Source: Clostridiales bacterium UBA7011 (GTDB lineage Bacteria; Bacillota; Clostridia; Oscillospirales; Butyricicoccaceae). From it: 64,000 nt of DNA. The notes below the pieces were generated by a model that did no database searches, was not told the origin of the DNA, and worked only from the letters and a program-made list of their open reading frames with translations. The stretch is taken from contig DJXF01000014.1 in NCBI GenBank assembly GCA_002449635.1, forward strand, positions 19,212-83,211. Reading direction: 5' to 3'. This document shows positions 25,872 to 33,217 of this stretch, piece by piece (the stretch's first letter is position 1; each line of letters begins with the position of its first letter). Position numbers and translations under genes: made by a program.

Positions 25872-26321
25872 ATGTCCAAGACAAAGGAAATTCAGAAGCA
25901 GATGATGGAAGCGCTCAAGGCAAAGGACAGTGCGCGCAAGGATGCCCTGTCGCTTCTTCTCTCTGCACTCAAGGCCAAGGCAAAGGATAAGCGCGCGGAT
26001 TTGACAGAGGATGAGGAAAATGCCATCATCCAGAAGGAAATCAAACAGACCCGGGAGACCATGGAGGCTGCACCGGCAGACCGTGACGATATTCGCAGCG
26101 AGTGTCAGCATCGGCTGGAAATCTATCGGGCATTTGCGCCGGAGGAACTGAGCGAGGAACAGATTCGTGCAATTGTCCGGTCTGTGCTCGATCAGCTTCA
26201 GATTACTGCACCCACGCCGCGCGATAAGGGTCCGGTGATGAAAAATCTCATGCCGCAGGTCAAGGGAAAGGCGGACGGCAAGCTGGTAAACAAAATTGTC
26301 GGTGAAATGCTGCAGGGATGA
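25872..26321 (+). CDS. yqeY: GatB/YqeY domain protein
   Basis: 149 residues of the YqeY family, the helical domain shared with the tail of GatB and thought to interact with tRNA. Signatures: MMEALKAKDSARKDALSLLLSALK at the N-terminus and PRDKGPVMKNLMPQVKGKADGKLVNKIV at the C-terminus, each read in segments. AGGAGG lies upstream of the ATG. The gene downstream starts inside its stop codon (ATGA), so they are translationally coupled. The exact role is not established. Confidence 0.88.
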   Translation: MSKTKEIQKQMMEALKAKDSARKDALSLLLSALKAKAKDKRADLTEDEENAIIQKEIKQTRETMEAAPADRDDIRSECQHRLEIYRAFAPEELSEEQIRAIVRSVLDQLQITAPTPRDKGPVMKNLMPQVKGKADGKLVNKIVGEMLQG

Positions 26322-26569
26322 AACGTCTGATTTTCATAGGCAGGCATATTGTGCCTGCTGCGCAGCTTTTGTTTGAAAATGATGATCGTTACACGCCGCA
26401 GCAGTATGCCAAATGGCCGGAGCTTGAGGTCACGGTACACGAGGACGGTCGGTATGCGGTGTGGGTCAATCTGATCGACGACGCAGAGCTGCTGCGGGAC
26501 ACGCGGCGGGACACCACACATGTGGTGGAACGGCTTGCGCCCTATGTCGATGAAATCATAGAGGACTGA
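26318..26569 (+). CDS. Small unrecognised protein coupled to yqeY
   Basis: 83 residues; I do not recognise it. It begins with MKRLIFIGRHIVPAAQLLF, is rich in charged residues and ends in an acidic helix, with no Cys and no membrane helix longer than about 12 residues. The ATGA overlap with yqeY and plausible codon use support translation. Its function cannot be inferred. Confidence 0.55.
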   Translation: MKRLIFIGRHIVPAAQLLFENDDRYTPQQYAKWPELEVTVHEDGRYAVWVNLIDDAELLRDTRRDTTHVVERLAPYVDEIIED

Positions 26570-26642
26570 CGGGAAGAATCGACCGATTGCGTCTGCGGTT
26601 TTGTGCTACACTGAAGCATAGAGAATTCGGAGGAGAATGGAT

Positions 26643-26858
26643 ATGCTTCACTACATTTGTACAGCACAGAAGGATGAACTGCAGAATACCTGGTATGGTG
26701 TCGCAGCCGTACAGAATGACATCATTCAGGTACACGCGGATCAGCTCACACAGGATGCGCCGGCGGCACAATTGTTTGTGCGAAGGATGAACACCTGCGG
26801 TGCGTCCCTGCTGCACTTTCCTGAATTGATTGACGATTTTCTGGCGCAGGAATATTGA
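26643..26858 (+). CDS. Small unrecognised protein
   Basis: 71 residues starting [20 protein letters not shown]; soluble, no motif recognised. GGAGGAG at 26629-26635 lies 7-9 bases before the ATG at 26643 (an in-frame ATG at 26637 is too close). A TACACT -10-like hexamer occurs at 26607-26612. It is followed by a strong hairpin at 26893-26938, so it seems to be a separate short transcript. Confidence 0.55.
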   Translation: MLHYICTAQKDELQNTWYGVAAVQNDIIQVHADQLTQDAPAAQLFVRRMNTCGASLLHFPELIDDFLAQEY

Positions 26859-26892
26859 AAAGGTTATGCGGAACGGTCTTTTCGTCTGCATG

Positions 26893-26938
26893 AAATCGGT
26901 GATACTGTAAATGCAAATTACGGTATTGCCGATTTTTT
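26893..26938 (+). terminator. Long terminator hairpin
   Basis: An 18-bp stem with three G-U pairs (26893-26910 with 26918-26935, 7-base loop), ending in a T-run to 26938. Confidence 0.88.
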
Positions 26939-27171
26939 GTTGTCCAAAGATTGATCTGCTATCCGTCAGGTGCACAGCTCCGCAAAATGATGCCAAAACA
27001 GGGGTACCGGCTGAACAGGGGAAAAGATTGCGGCCGGGATTCTGTCCATTATAACAATAGAACAAACACAGGTGCGCTTTGAAGCAGATGTTGTTGAAAT
27101 AGATACGAAACCATGGCATAATAAAAGAAACGGGAGGCCACACAATCCCGACAGGAAAGGAGTGCAGAATT
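26939..27171. other. Gap between the small gene and lemA
   Basis: No gene seen; apart from the lemA promoter at 27094-27122 I recognise no structure. Together with the terminator it makes a 313-base gene-free stretch. Confidence 0.5.
27094..27122 (+). promoter_or_regulatory. lemA promoter
   Basis: TTGAAA (27094-27099), 17 bases, CATAAT (27117-27122), 50 bases before the ATG. Confidence 0.6.
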
Positions 27172-27720
27172 ATGCTGCCAATGATTCTTTTAGTCCTTGT
27201 TGTTCTGATCGTCCTTTGGGCGGCTGCGGCGTACAACGGGCTGATTCGCATGCGCAATCAGTGTGACGAGGCGTTTGCAACAATGGATGTTTACCTGAAA
27301 AAGCGCTTTGACCTGATTCCGAATCTCGTATCCACGGTCAAAGGCTATGCCAAACATGAGAGTGAGACACTGGAAAAAATTATAGCAGCACGCGGTGCAA
27401 ATCATTCCGGTTCGCTGGATGAACGCATGAAGTATGAAAATTCGGTTTCCGGTGCACTGCGCCAGATCTTTGCCCTCAGTGAAAACTATCCCGATCTCAA
27501 AGCAAATACCAATTTTCTGGATTTGCAGGGCCAGCTGAAAAAGGTTGAAGAGGATATTGCCAATTCCCGGAAATACTACAATGCGGTTGTCAAGCAGTAC
27601 AATGACAAATGCATGACCGTTCCGTCCAACATCATCGCAAGCCTTGCGCATTTTGAGCGTCAGCCGATGTTTGAAGTGGAGAGCACAGAAGAGCGCCGCA
27701 GCGTTAACGTGGAATTTTAA
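27172..27720 (+). CDS. lemA: LemA family membrane protein
   Basis: 182 residues. An N-terminal membrane helix (LLVLVVLIVLWAAAAYNGLI) precedes the LemA helical domain with NQCDEAFATMDVYLKKRFDLIPNLVSTVKGYAKHE (read in segments) and the C-terminal NDKCMTVPSNIIASLAHF. The family is found beside DUF2207 or TPM-type membrane proteins, as here, but its biochemical role is unclear. AAGGAG precedes the ATG; the next gene follows after 12 bases. Confidence 0.9.
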   Translation: MLPMILLVLVVLIVLWAAAAYNGLIRMRNQCDEAFATMDVYLKKRFDLIPNLVSTVKGYAKHESETLEKIIAARGANHSGSLDERMKYENSVSGALRQIFALSENYPDLKANTNFLDLQGQLKKVEEDIANSRKYYNAVVKQYNDKCMTVPSNIIASLAHFERQPMFEVESTEERRSVNVEF

Positions 27721-27732
27721 GCGGAGGATGCC

Positions 27733-29619
27733 ATGAAAAAAATTGCGGCGCTGTGCGCCGCGGTGATTCTCCTGGTTTGCAGCACCTTTCCGGCGTTTGC
27801 GGACGACGGAGGATTTACGATCACCAATTATCAGGTGGAGGCTGTGCTGCACGAAAACAATGTTGTGGAACAGACTGAGACGATCGACGTCAATTTCAGC
27901 CGCCGCCGACACGGTATCTATCGCAGTCTGCCGGAATATATGTATGTTTCGCGCAGGATTGACGGGAAAAAGACCGTCATGAAGTACAGGAACCGGATTA
28001 AAGCGGTCAAGGTCAGCGGCGCGCCGTTCGATGTCGACAGTGAGGATGACTTTTGTCTGATACGCATTGGCGATGAAGATCGAACGGTCATCGGAGATCA
28101 GCGGTATCTCATTTCCTTCCGCTACGTCATGCCGGATGACCGAACGGAAGACAGCGATTTCCTGTTTTATTCTCTGCTCGGTGCCGAGTGGAACACAACG
28201 ATTGACCACTTTTCGTTCCGTATGGCCTTTGATAAGCCGCTGCCCAAGGCGAGTTTGAATCATTTCCATGTTTTCAGCGGCAGATATGGAGGGGAAACGC
28301 AGGAATTCCCCGTTCAATACAACCTCACTGAGACGGAAATTACCGGACAGGCGGACAAGATCGGGTCCAATCAGGCCATCACCGTGTTTGCCGATTTGCC
28401 CGAAGGCTATTTTACCGGAGAAGTGACAACACCATCGAAACCGGCGTGGGTGTTCAGTGCGCTGACTCTTTTGGTCAGCAGTTACACCATTTTGCGCGCA
28501 TTGCTGACGCGCCGCAAAAAGCCGGTCCAGACAGTTGAATTTTACCCGCCGGATGGTGTCTGCAGTGCAGAGGTTGGTTATATCATTGACCACAGCGCAG
28601 ACAACGAGGATTTGATCTCACTCATTCTGTGGTGGGCGCAAAAGGGATATATTACAATCGAGGAATTGCCGGATAAAAAGAATCGCCGCGGCAAGCACAG
28701 CAGGCTGATTTTGCACAAAGAAAAAAAACTGCCGAATGATGCGCCCGAATATATGAGCACATTTTTTAAGGCGCTGTTTGACGGGACTTCAACCATTGAC
28801 CTGCGCGATCTGGATTCATCCTTTGTACAGGGACTGACCAGTGCCCGGCTGATGCTGCGCAAAGAGTTTCGGCAGGAACGTGCGCTCTACGCCGGAGAGG
28901 GGCAGACGATAATTCTGATTGTTGTTCTTGGGCTGCTGTTCGGGTGCATGCTGGCGTTTTCCAGCAGCATTGCATTGCTGGAGAATCTGATGTTCGGAAT
29001 CGTTGCATGCTTTGCATTGATTGTTCTCGGATTTGTTGGACGCGGCGTCTGGTTTTCTGCCAAATTTTCAACCATGCGAAAAAAGTTAGGGGGAATTGCG
29101 GTCATTTTGATTTGTCTCGCTGTAATTGCGGGGCAGGTGCTCTTGAGCAGGTCGGATCATTTGCTCCCGCTGAATTTGCTGTGGGGCGGATTTGCAGCTG
29201 TGGCTGCGGCCGGCCTGTTGTGCGGGCGGATCACACAACCGACAGATTACAATGTCGAGATTACCGGAAAATTGCTGGGATTGCGGCATTTTATCAAGAC
29301 GGCCGAGCTGCCCCGCCTGAAGCTGCTGGTCGAGGACAACCCATCGTATTATTTTGATATTCTGCCGTATGCGATGGTTTTCGGTCTGACAGATCTGTGG
29401 GCGAAGCAGTTCAGGGAACTGGCTGTCAAGCAGCCACAGTGGTATGACGGAGATTGTTCTCTGTTTGACTATTGGTATTTCAATCATATCATACACCATT
29501 GTGTGCAGGAGACAATTATTCATGTCGCAGCAGAAGCGGCGGTTGATGCTGCCGGCAGTTCCGTTTCCGGCGGATTCTCCGGCGGTGGCGGCGGCGGTGG
29601 CGGCGGCGGCAGCTGGTAA
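27733..29619 (+). CDS. DUF2207 membrane protein with glycine-rich tail
   Basis: 628 residues: a cleavable-type signal peptide (KKIAALCAAVILLVCSTFPAFA, in segments), an extracellular DUF2207 beta domain (about 25-235; DVNFSRRRHGIYRSLP), a membrane helix near 240-260, a cytoplasmic domain with SAEVGYIIDHSADNEDLISL and ILWWAQKGYITIEE, then three or more helices around 390-500, and a C-terminal run of glycines ending GGGGSW. Such proteins pair with LemA; their role is unknown. GGAGG lies upstream of the ATG. The glycine codons create the GGC-rich tract at 29583-29613. Confidence 0.85.
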   Translation: MKKIAALCAAVILLVCSTFPAFADDGGFTITNYQVEAVLHENNVVEQTETIDVNFSRRRHGIYRSLPEYMYVSRRIDGKKTVMKYRNRIKAVKVSGAPFDVDSEDDFCLIRIGDEDRTVIGDQRYLISFRYVMPDDRTEDSDFLFYSLLGAEWNTTIDHFSFRMAFDKPLPKASLNHFHVFSGRYGGETQEFPVQYNLTETEITGQADKIGSNQAITVFADLPEGYFTGEVTTPSKPAWVFSALTLLVSSYTILRALLTRRKKPVQTVEFYPPDGVCSAEVGYIIDHSADNEDLISLILWWAQKGYITIEELPDKKNRRGKHSRLILHKEKKLPNDAPEYMSTFFKALFDGTSTIDLRDLDSSFVQGLTSARLMLRKEFRQERALYAGEGQTIILIVVLGLLFGCMLAFSSSIALLENLMFGIVACFALIVLGFVGRGVWFSAKFSTMRKKLGGIAVILICLAVIAGQVLLSRSDHLLPLNLLWGGFAAVAAAGLLCGRITQPTDYNVEITGKLLGLRHFIKTAELPRLKLLVEDNPSYYFDILPYAMVFGLTDLWAKQFRELAVKQPQWYDGDCSLFDYWYFNHIIHHCVQETIIHVAAEAAVDAAGSSVSGGFSGGGGGGGGGGSW

Positions 29620-29633
29620 ATTATCTGAAAATG

Positions 29634-29670
29634 AAGCAGAGCGGCACAAAACGTGCCGCTCTGCTTTTGT
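29634..29670 (+). terminator. Terminator of lemA-DUF2207 operon
   Basis: A perfect 14-bp stem (AAGCAGAGCGGCAC, 29634-29647, with 29653-29666), then TTGT. Confidence 0.8.
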
Positions 29671-29677
29671 AAAAGAA

Positions 29678-29703
29678 AGACCGCAGAGCAAGCTCTGCGG
29701 TCT
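29678..29703 (-). terminator. Terminator of the minus-strand sugar genes
   Basis: A perfect 12-bp stem (29678-29689 with 29692-29703, AA loop); the minus strand continues with TTTCTTTT. It ends the iol-like transcript. Confidence 0.8.
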
Positions 29704-29738
29704 CCGACTAAAAACAGTCTAGGTTTTTGACTTGGTGA

Positions 29739-30608
29739 TTAGCCCCAGTACTTCTCAACATGCTTGCGAGTGAACTCAGCAGCAGTCTTGATGTTCTCTT
29801 CGTTGGACAGCTTGTAGTAGTCCGGACGGAAAACTTCCATGGTGCAAACGTCGCCCTCGAAGCCGATCTTCTTCAGGGTGTCAGCATAGCGCTTGTGATC
29901 GAGGCAGTCGCCTTCCAGGCCCGGCCACAGACGCTTCTCGTCGTTGTTGTAAGCAGCGCCGCACGGCATATTCTCCATGCCGTTCAGATGCCATACGAAG
30001 ATCTTCTTGCCGTCAGCCTTCTCAAGAGCCTCAAAGGAAGAAGCCATTGCATGGAAGTGATACTGGTCGAGGGTGATGCCTACCAGCGGGCTGTCAACTT
30101 CCTGAACGATCGCGTAAGCGTCCTCAAAGCGGTTGATGGACATGGTCGGAGCGCCGCAGAACTCGATGGACAGCTTGATGCCGTGCGGTTCAACCTTCTT
30201 GACCATTTCCTTCAGAACTGCAACTGCGTCAGCCTTGATCTCGTCGATGGTAGCCGGAACAGTCAGATCCATGGACGGAACGACAACGATCATCTTACAC
30301 TGCATCTTGTTGCAGTCCTCGATAATCTGATCGAGCTTAGCCATAACGGCGTCCTTCTCCTCCTGAGTCTGCTTCATGTTGAAGAAGATCAGAGCGTTGT
30401 AGGACAGCATCTTCAGGTGATGGTTCGGATCAGCGAACCAAGCAGCCAGATCGTCGATGGTGTACTTGCCGGCAGCGATCTCACGATCGAGGCACTCGGA
30501 CTGAATGTCGATGTAGTCAAAGCCGTACTTCTCGCAAAGGTCGAGGTCTTCCAGAACAGAATGATTTTCGCAGAAACGGTTGCAGCCTTCGTTAAAACCA
30601 ATTTTCAT
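29739..30608 (-). CDS. Sugar phosphate isomerase/epimerase (IolI/IolH-like TIM barrel)
   Basis: 289 residues of the same xylose-isomerase-like superfamily as the 666-1598 gene but only distantly similar. Metal-site strands: GFNEGCNRF at the start, LSIEFCGAP (Glu, about 147), GITLDQYHF (Asp and His, about 178), FVWHLNGME (His, about 204) and CTMEVFRPDY near 265 (Glu). It follows the Gfo/Idh dehydrogenase gene on the same strand by 54 bases, so the pair probably acts on an inositol or keto-sugar. Codon use is strongly biased, suggesting high expression. Substrate is not determinable. Confidence 0.82.
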   Translation of the reverse strand: MKIGFNEGCNRFCENHSVLEDLDLCEKYGFDYIDIQSECLDREIAAGKYTIDDLAAWFADPNHHLKMLSYNALIFFNMKQTQEEKDAVMAKLDQIIEDCNKMQCKMIVVVPSMDLTVPATIDEIKADAVAVLKEMVKKVEPHGIKLSIEFCGAPTMSINRFEDAYAIVQEVDSPLVGITLDQYHFHAMASSFEALEKADGKKIFVWHLNGMENMPCGAAYNNDEKRLWPGLEGDCLDHKRYADTLKKIGFEGDVCTMEVFRPDYYKLSNEENIKTAAEFTRKHVEKYWG

Positions 30609-30662
30609 GATACGTAAACTCCTTATGAAAGAGAAATATGTTTAATACGTGTGTGAATAAAA

Positions 30663-31679
30663 TTACTTCTTGTAGAAGTCCGGGGTGCCGCCGGTAACAA
30701 CCTTCTCAGCAACGCCGGAAGTCTGAGACTTAACCAGAGCATCAGCAGTGATGGAAGCAACGTAGCCGTCCCAAGCAGAGGAACCGCCGGTCTCGCCCTT
30801 CAGTGCATGGTCAACCCAGTCCTGAATCTCAACGTCGTAGGAATCCATGAAGCGGAGGATCCAGTTGTCCTCGATCTTAGTGGAGACGTTGTTTGCGTAG
30901 CGTACGGTCGGGAAGGACGGGCACGGCAGATTGATAACGCCGTTCTCGCAGACAACTTCGCAGTTGATGTCGTAGCCGAAGCCGCAGTTTACGTTAACTT
31001 CCAGAACGGTAACGATGCCGCCCTTGGTCTTCAGGATCATAACCTGCGGATCCTTCAGGCCTTCGTGAGCCTTGGAAGAGGTCTTCGGCATGATGCACTG
31101 AACTTCATCCCACTCGTCGTTGATGAGCCACGGCAGAACGTCGATTTCGTGGATAGCGGTATCGGTAACAGCCATTGCGGTGGTGTAGCTCGGATCTACG
31201 CCGTCTGCACGATGGGTGCACTTAACTACCATCGGAGCACCGAACTTGCCTTCGTCAATCAGAGCCTTAACCTGATTGTAGCCGCGGTCATAACGGCGCA
31301 TGAAGCCAACCTGTACGAGGTGCTTGCCGCCTGCGATCTCAGCGTCAACGATTTCCTTGCACTCAGCAGCGGTGTTGGTCAGCGGCTTCTCGGTGAATAC
31401 CGGCTTGCCTGCAGCGATAGCCTGGAGAACCGGATCCTTATGGAAAGCGCCCGGAGTAGTAACAACAACTGCGTTTACGTCCGGATCATTGATAGCAGCA
31501 GCGGAGTCGGTGTAAACCTTGGTGCCTTCGCCTGCGATCTCAGCGCCCTTCTTCGCGCCCTCTTCGAATACGTCGCATACTGCAACGACTCTAGCGTTCT
31601 TGATTCTGTTCTGAATTCTGTCGATGTGCTGGCGGCCGATCATACCACAGCCGATCAAAGCAATTCTCAGTTCATCCAT
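30663..31679 (-). CDS. Gfo/Idh/MocA dehydrogenase, inositol 2-dehydrogenase-like
   Basis: 338 residues, the normal size of IolG-type inositol dehydrogenases. ALIGCGMIGRQHIDRI begins the NAD-binding fold, TEKPLTNT carries the catalytic Lys (about 96), GFMRRYDRGYNQVK follows, and TDTAIHEIDVLPWL supplies the Asp/His of the active site (about 170-185). It oxidises a polyol hydroxyl to a ketone. GGAGG lies upstream of the ATG at 31679; the frame continues another 29 codons through the promoter. Neighbours (isomerase, LacI regulator, sodium symporter) make a complete uptake and catabolism unit. Confidence 0.85.
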   Translation of the reverse strand: MDELRIALIGCGMIGRQHIDRIQNRIKNARVVAVCDVFEEGAKKGAEIAGEGTKVYTDSAAAINDPDVNAVVVTTPGAFHKDPVLQAIAAGKPVFTEKPLTNTAAECKEIVDAEIAGGKHLVQVGFMRRYDRGYNQVKALIDEGKFGAPMVVKCTHRADGVDPSYTTAMAVTDTAIHEIDVLPWLINDEWDEVQCIMPKTSSKAHEGLKDPQVMILKTKGGIVTVLEVNVNCGFGYDINCEVVCENGVINLPCPSFPTVRYANNVSTKIEDNWILRFMDSYDVEIQDWVDHALKGETGGSSAWDGYVASITADALVKSQTSGVAEKVVTGGTPDFYKK

Positions 31680-31742
31680 GTCAAAAACCTCCAAATCTTT
31701 AGTGTGGAGCTGGGAAATAGCTCCATCTGTTGTTATATCTAA

Positions 31743-31771
31743 AGTATAACGCATAATGTTGTGCAAATCAA
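31743..31771 (-). promoter_or_regulatory. Promoter of the dehydrogenase-isomerase operon
   Basis: Minus-strand TTGATT (31766-31771), 17 bases, TATACT (31743-31748). The spacer holds TGCAC and an ATGCG half-site, so a repressor could block it. Confidence 0.7.
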
Positions 31772-31780
31772 TTCATATTT

Positions 31781-31809
31781 TTGATAAATTGCAAAAAAAA
31801 TTGTATACT
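31781..31809 (+). promoter_or_regulatory. Orphan rightward promoter
   Basis: TTGATA (31781-31786), exactly 17 bases, TATACT (31804-31809). It points away from the dehydrogenase into the gap and then antisense to the 3' end of the lacI-type gene; no gene is downstream on its strand. Confidence 0.5.
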
Positions 31810-31927
31810 AATGCCAGACAAGTTCCAAAAATTTGACATTTTCGTTCGAAAAATGTGTTCATTTTTTAAAAAACACAATATTTCAGAACATTTTTTAATA
31901 TAAATAGATTTTTTACCGGCGCGTTCG

Positions 31928-31943
31928 CGTGCACGCGTGCACG
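31928..31943. promoter_or_regulatory. Perfect 16-base palindrome
   Basis: CGTGCACGCGTGCACG reads the same on both strands, a symmetry typical of LacI-family operators with a central CG. It contains two TGCA half-sites like those over the regulator's own promoter. Confidence 0.5.
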
Positions 31944-31986
31944 GAAAAATGTCGAAAAATTATACATGTTTTCTGGGGAGGAATGG

Positions 31987-32031
31987 AAAAAACTGCCCCT
32001 TTATACGAATTGCATCGCATAATCGGGGCAG
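31987..32031 (-). terminator. Terminator of the lacI-type gene
   Basis: CTGCCCC/GGGGCAG arms (31993-31999 and 32025-32031) with a 25-base loop; the minus strand continues with six T residues. Confidence 0.8.
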
Positions 32032-32038
32032 AACCGCA

Positions 32039-33064
32039 TCAGATATTGTATTTGTTTTTAATGGCGATATCGGTGTAAAAATATTTGCTTTCCGGCTTTG
32101 TTCCGGCGAATAAATAGTCAAAAAGTATCATAATCGGCTGATAGCCCTGTGTATGCGCATCCTGATCGATCAGGAAGTCTATACGACTGTTAAGCAGATT
32201 TTTGATGTTGTTTGGTATCAGGTCATAGCAGATGACGCGCACGCTGCCGGTGCAGCCGAGCCGCGCAAGCCCGCGGCACACGCCGGATTGTCCGCCGGCG
32301 GCCACATAAATCGCCGTGAGATCGGGGTGATCGCGCAGCGTCTGTTCCGTGAGCTGCTGAGTCAGCGTATCATCGTCCTGACAGAAGACCGAGGGAAGCA
32401 GCTTGACTTCGGGGAAGCAGTTTTCCATCTCGCTGCAGAAGCCCTTGATGCGCAGCGTGTGGGAGTGATTGTACTGGTGGCCGGAAATAGGCAGAACCAG
32501 TCCTTTGTTTCCGATGATGGCACTGAGCAGGGCAGCGCAGGCGCGTCCCGCCAGCTCGCTGTTCTGGCCGACAAAGCACAGGCGGCGCGTGTCGTCGATA
32601 TCCGCATTAAACGTGACAACGGGAATGCCGCTGTCCACCAGCTCGTTAATTCTGTTGCGCATCCGCACGTCATCCGCGGGAGCGATCGCGAGTCCGTTGA
32701 TGCCTTCCTCCACCAGCTCATCGATCAGTTTCAGCTGCAGGTCGATATCCAGTCCGATCATCGAGCGCATCAGTACCTCGGCGCCAAAATTGGAAACCTC
32801 TTTTCGGGCATCCTCGATGCCGGCCTGAAGCAGATGCATGAACGGTGTTTCTGTGGCCTGTGCAATGACACCGATCTTTATCGGATGCTTGGCCATGGCG
32901 AGCGCTTTTCCCGCGCGGTTTGGCTGATAGCCCAGTTCCTTGGCAATCGAACGGATGCGCTCTGCGACCTCCGGATTGATGCGGCCGCGGTTGTACAGCG
33001 CACGATCCACGGTTCCGCGGGATACACCGGCAAGCTCTGCGATTTGTTTCAATGTAACTGCCAT
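32039..33064 (-). CDS. LacI-family transcriptional regulator
   Basis: 341 residues. The N-terminal HTH and hinge read VTLKQIAELAGVSRGTVDRALYNRGRINPEVAERI and GYQPNRAGKALA in segments; the rest is a periplasmic-binding-protein fold (IKIGVIAQ, PVVTFNADIDD, LTAIYVAAGGQ, VRVICYDLI) of the ribose-binding type. It probably senses the sugar or a metabolite of the adjacent pathway and represses the dehydrogenase and symporter promoters. GAGAGGTG precedes the ATG. It lies between the enzyme genes and the symporter, all on the minus strand. Confidence 0.92.
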   Translation of the reverse strand: MAVTLKQIAELAGVSRGTVDRALYNRGRINPEVAERIRSIAKELGYQPNRAGKALAMAKHPIKIGVIAQATETPFMHLLQAGIEDARKEVSNFGAEVLMRSMIGLDIDLQLKLIDELVEEGINGLAIAPADDVRMRNRINELVDSGIPVVTFNADIDDTRRLCFVGQNSELAGRACAALLSAIIGNKGLVLPISGHQYNHSHTLRIKGFCSEMENCFPEVKLLPSVFCQDDDTLTQQLTEQTLRDHPDLTAIYVAAGGQSGVCRGLARLGCTGSVRVICYDLIPNNIKNLLNSRIDFLIDQDAHTQGYQPIMILFDYLFAGTKPESKYFYTDIAIKNKYNI

Positions 33065-33090
33065 ACGTTCACCTCTCTCAGCTGTTTTTC

Positions 33091-33118
33091 AGTATAACAC
33101 ATTGCGTGCAATTTGCAC
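33091..33118 (-). promoter_or_regulatory. Promoter and operator-like palindrome of the lacI-type gene
   Basis: Minus-strand TATACT (33091-33096) with a perfect palindrome GTGCAA-T-TTGCAC (33106-33118) lying over the spacer and -35 area. A second TGCA-N3-TGCA element lies at 33135-33145. This fits autorepression. Confidence 0.6.
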
Positions 33119-33217
33119 ACAGAAAAATCAAAAATGCACACTGCACGCGAAAGGGGAAAGAAATACGGCTCCGGCAGATGCCGAAGCCGTAATCTGTTTT
33201 TGTGAAATCGCGGTTGC

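Larger units (their letters stand above)
31680..32038. other. Intergenic region between dehydrogenase and lacI-type gene
   Basis: About 360 bases, very AT-rich between 31775 and 31915. It holds the leftward dehydrogenase promoter, a rightward orphan promoter (31781-31809), AT-rich inverted repeats near 31840-31895, a perfect 16-base palindrome at 31928-31943 and the lacI-type terminator at 31993-32031. No protein-coding gene is supported. Confidence 0.6.

Noticed and set aside
29583..29613. GGC-rich tandem repeat
   Set aside because: It is the glycine codon tract of the DUF2207 protein tail, not an independent repeat element.
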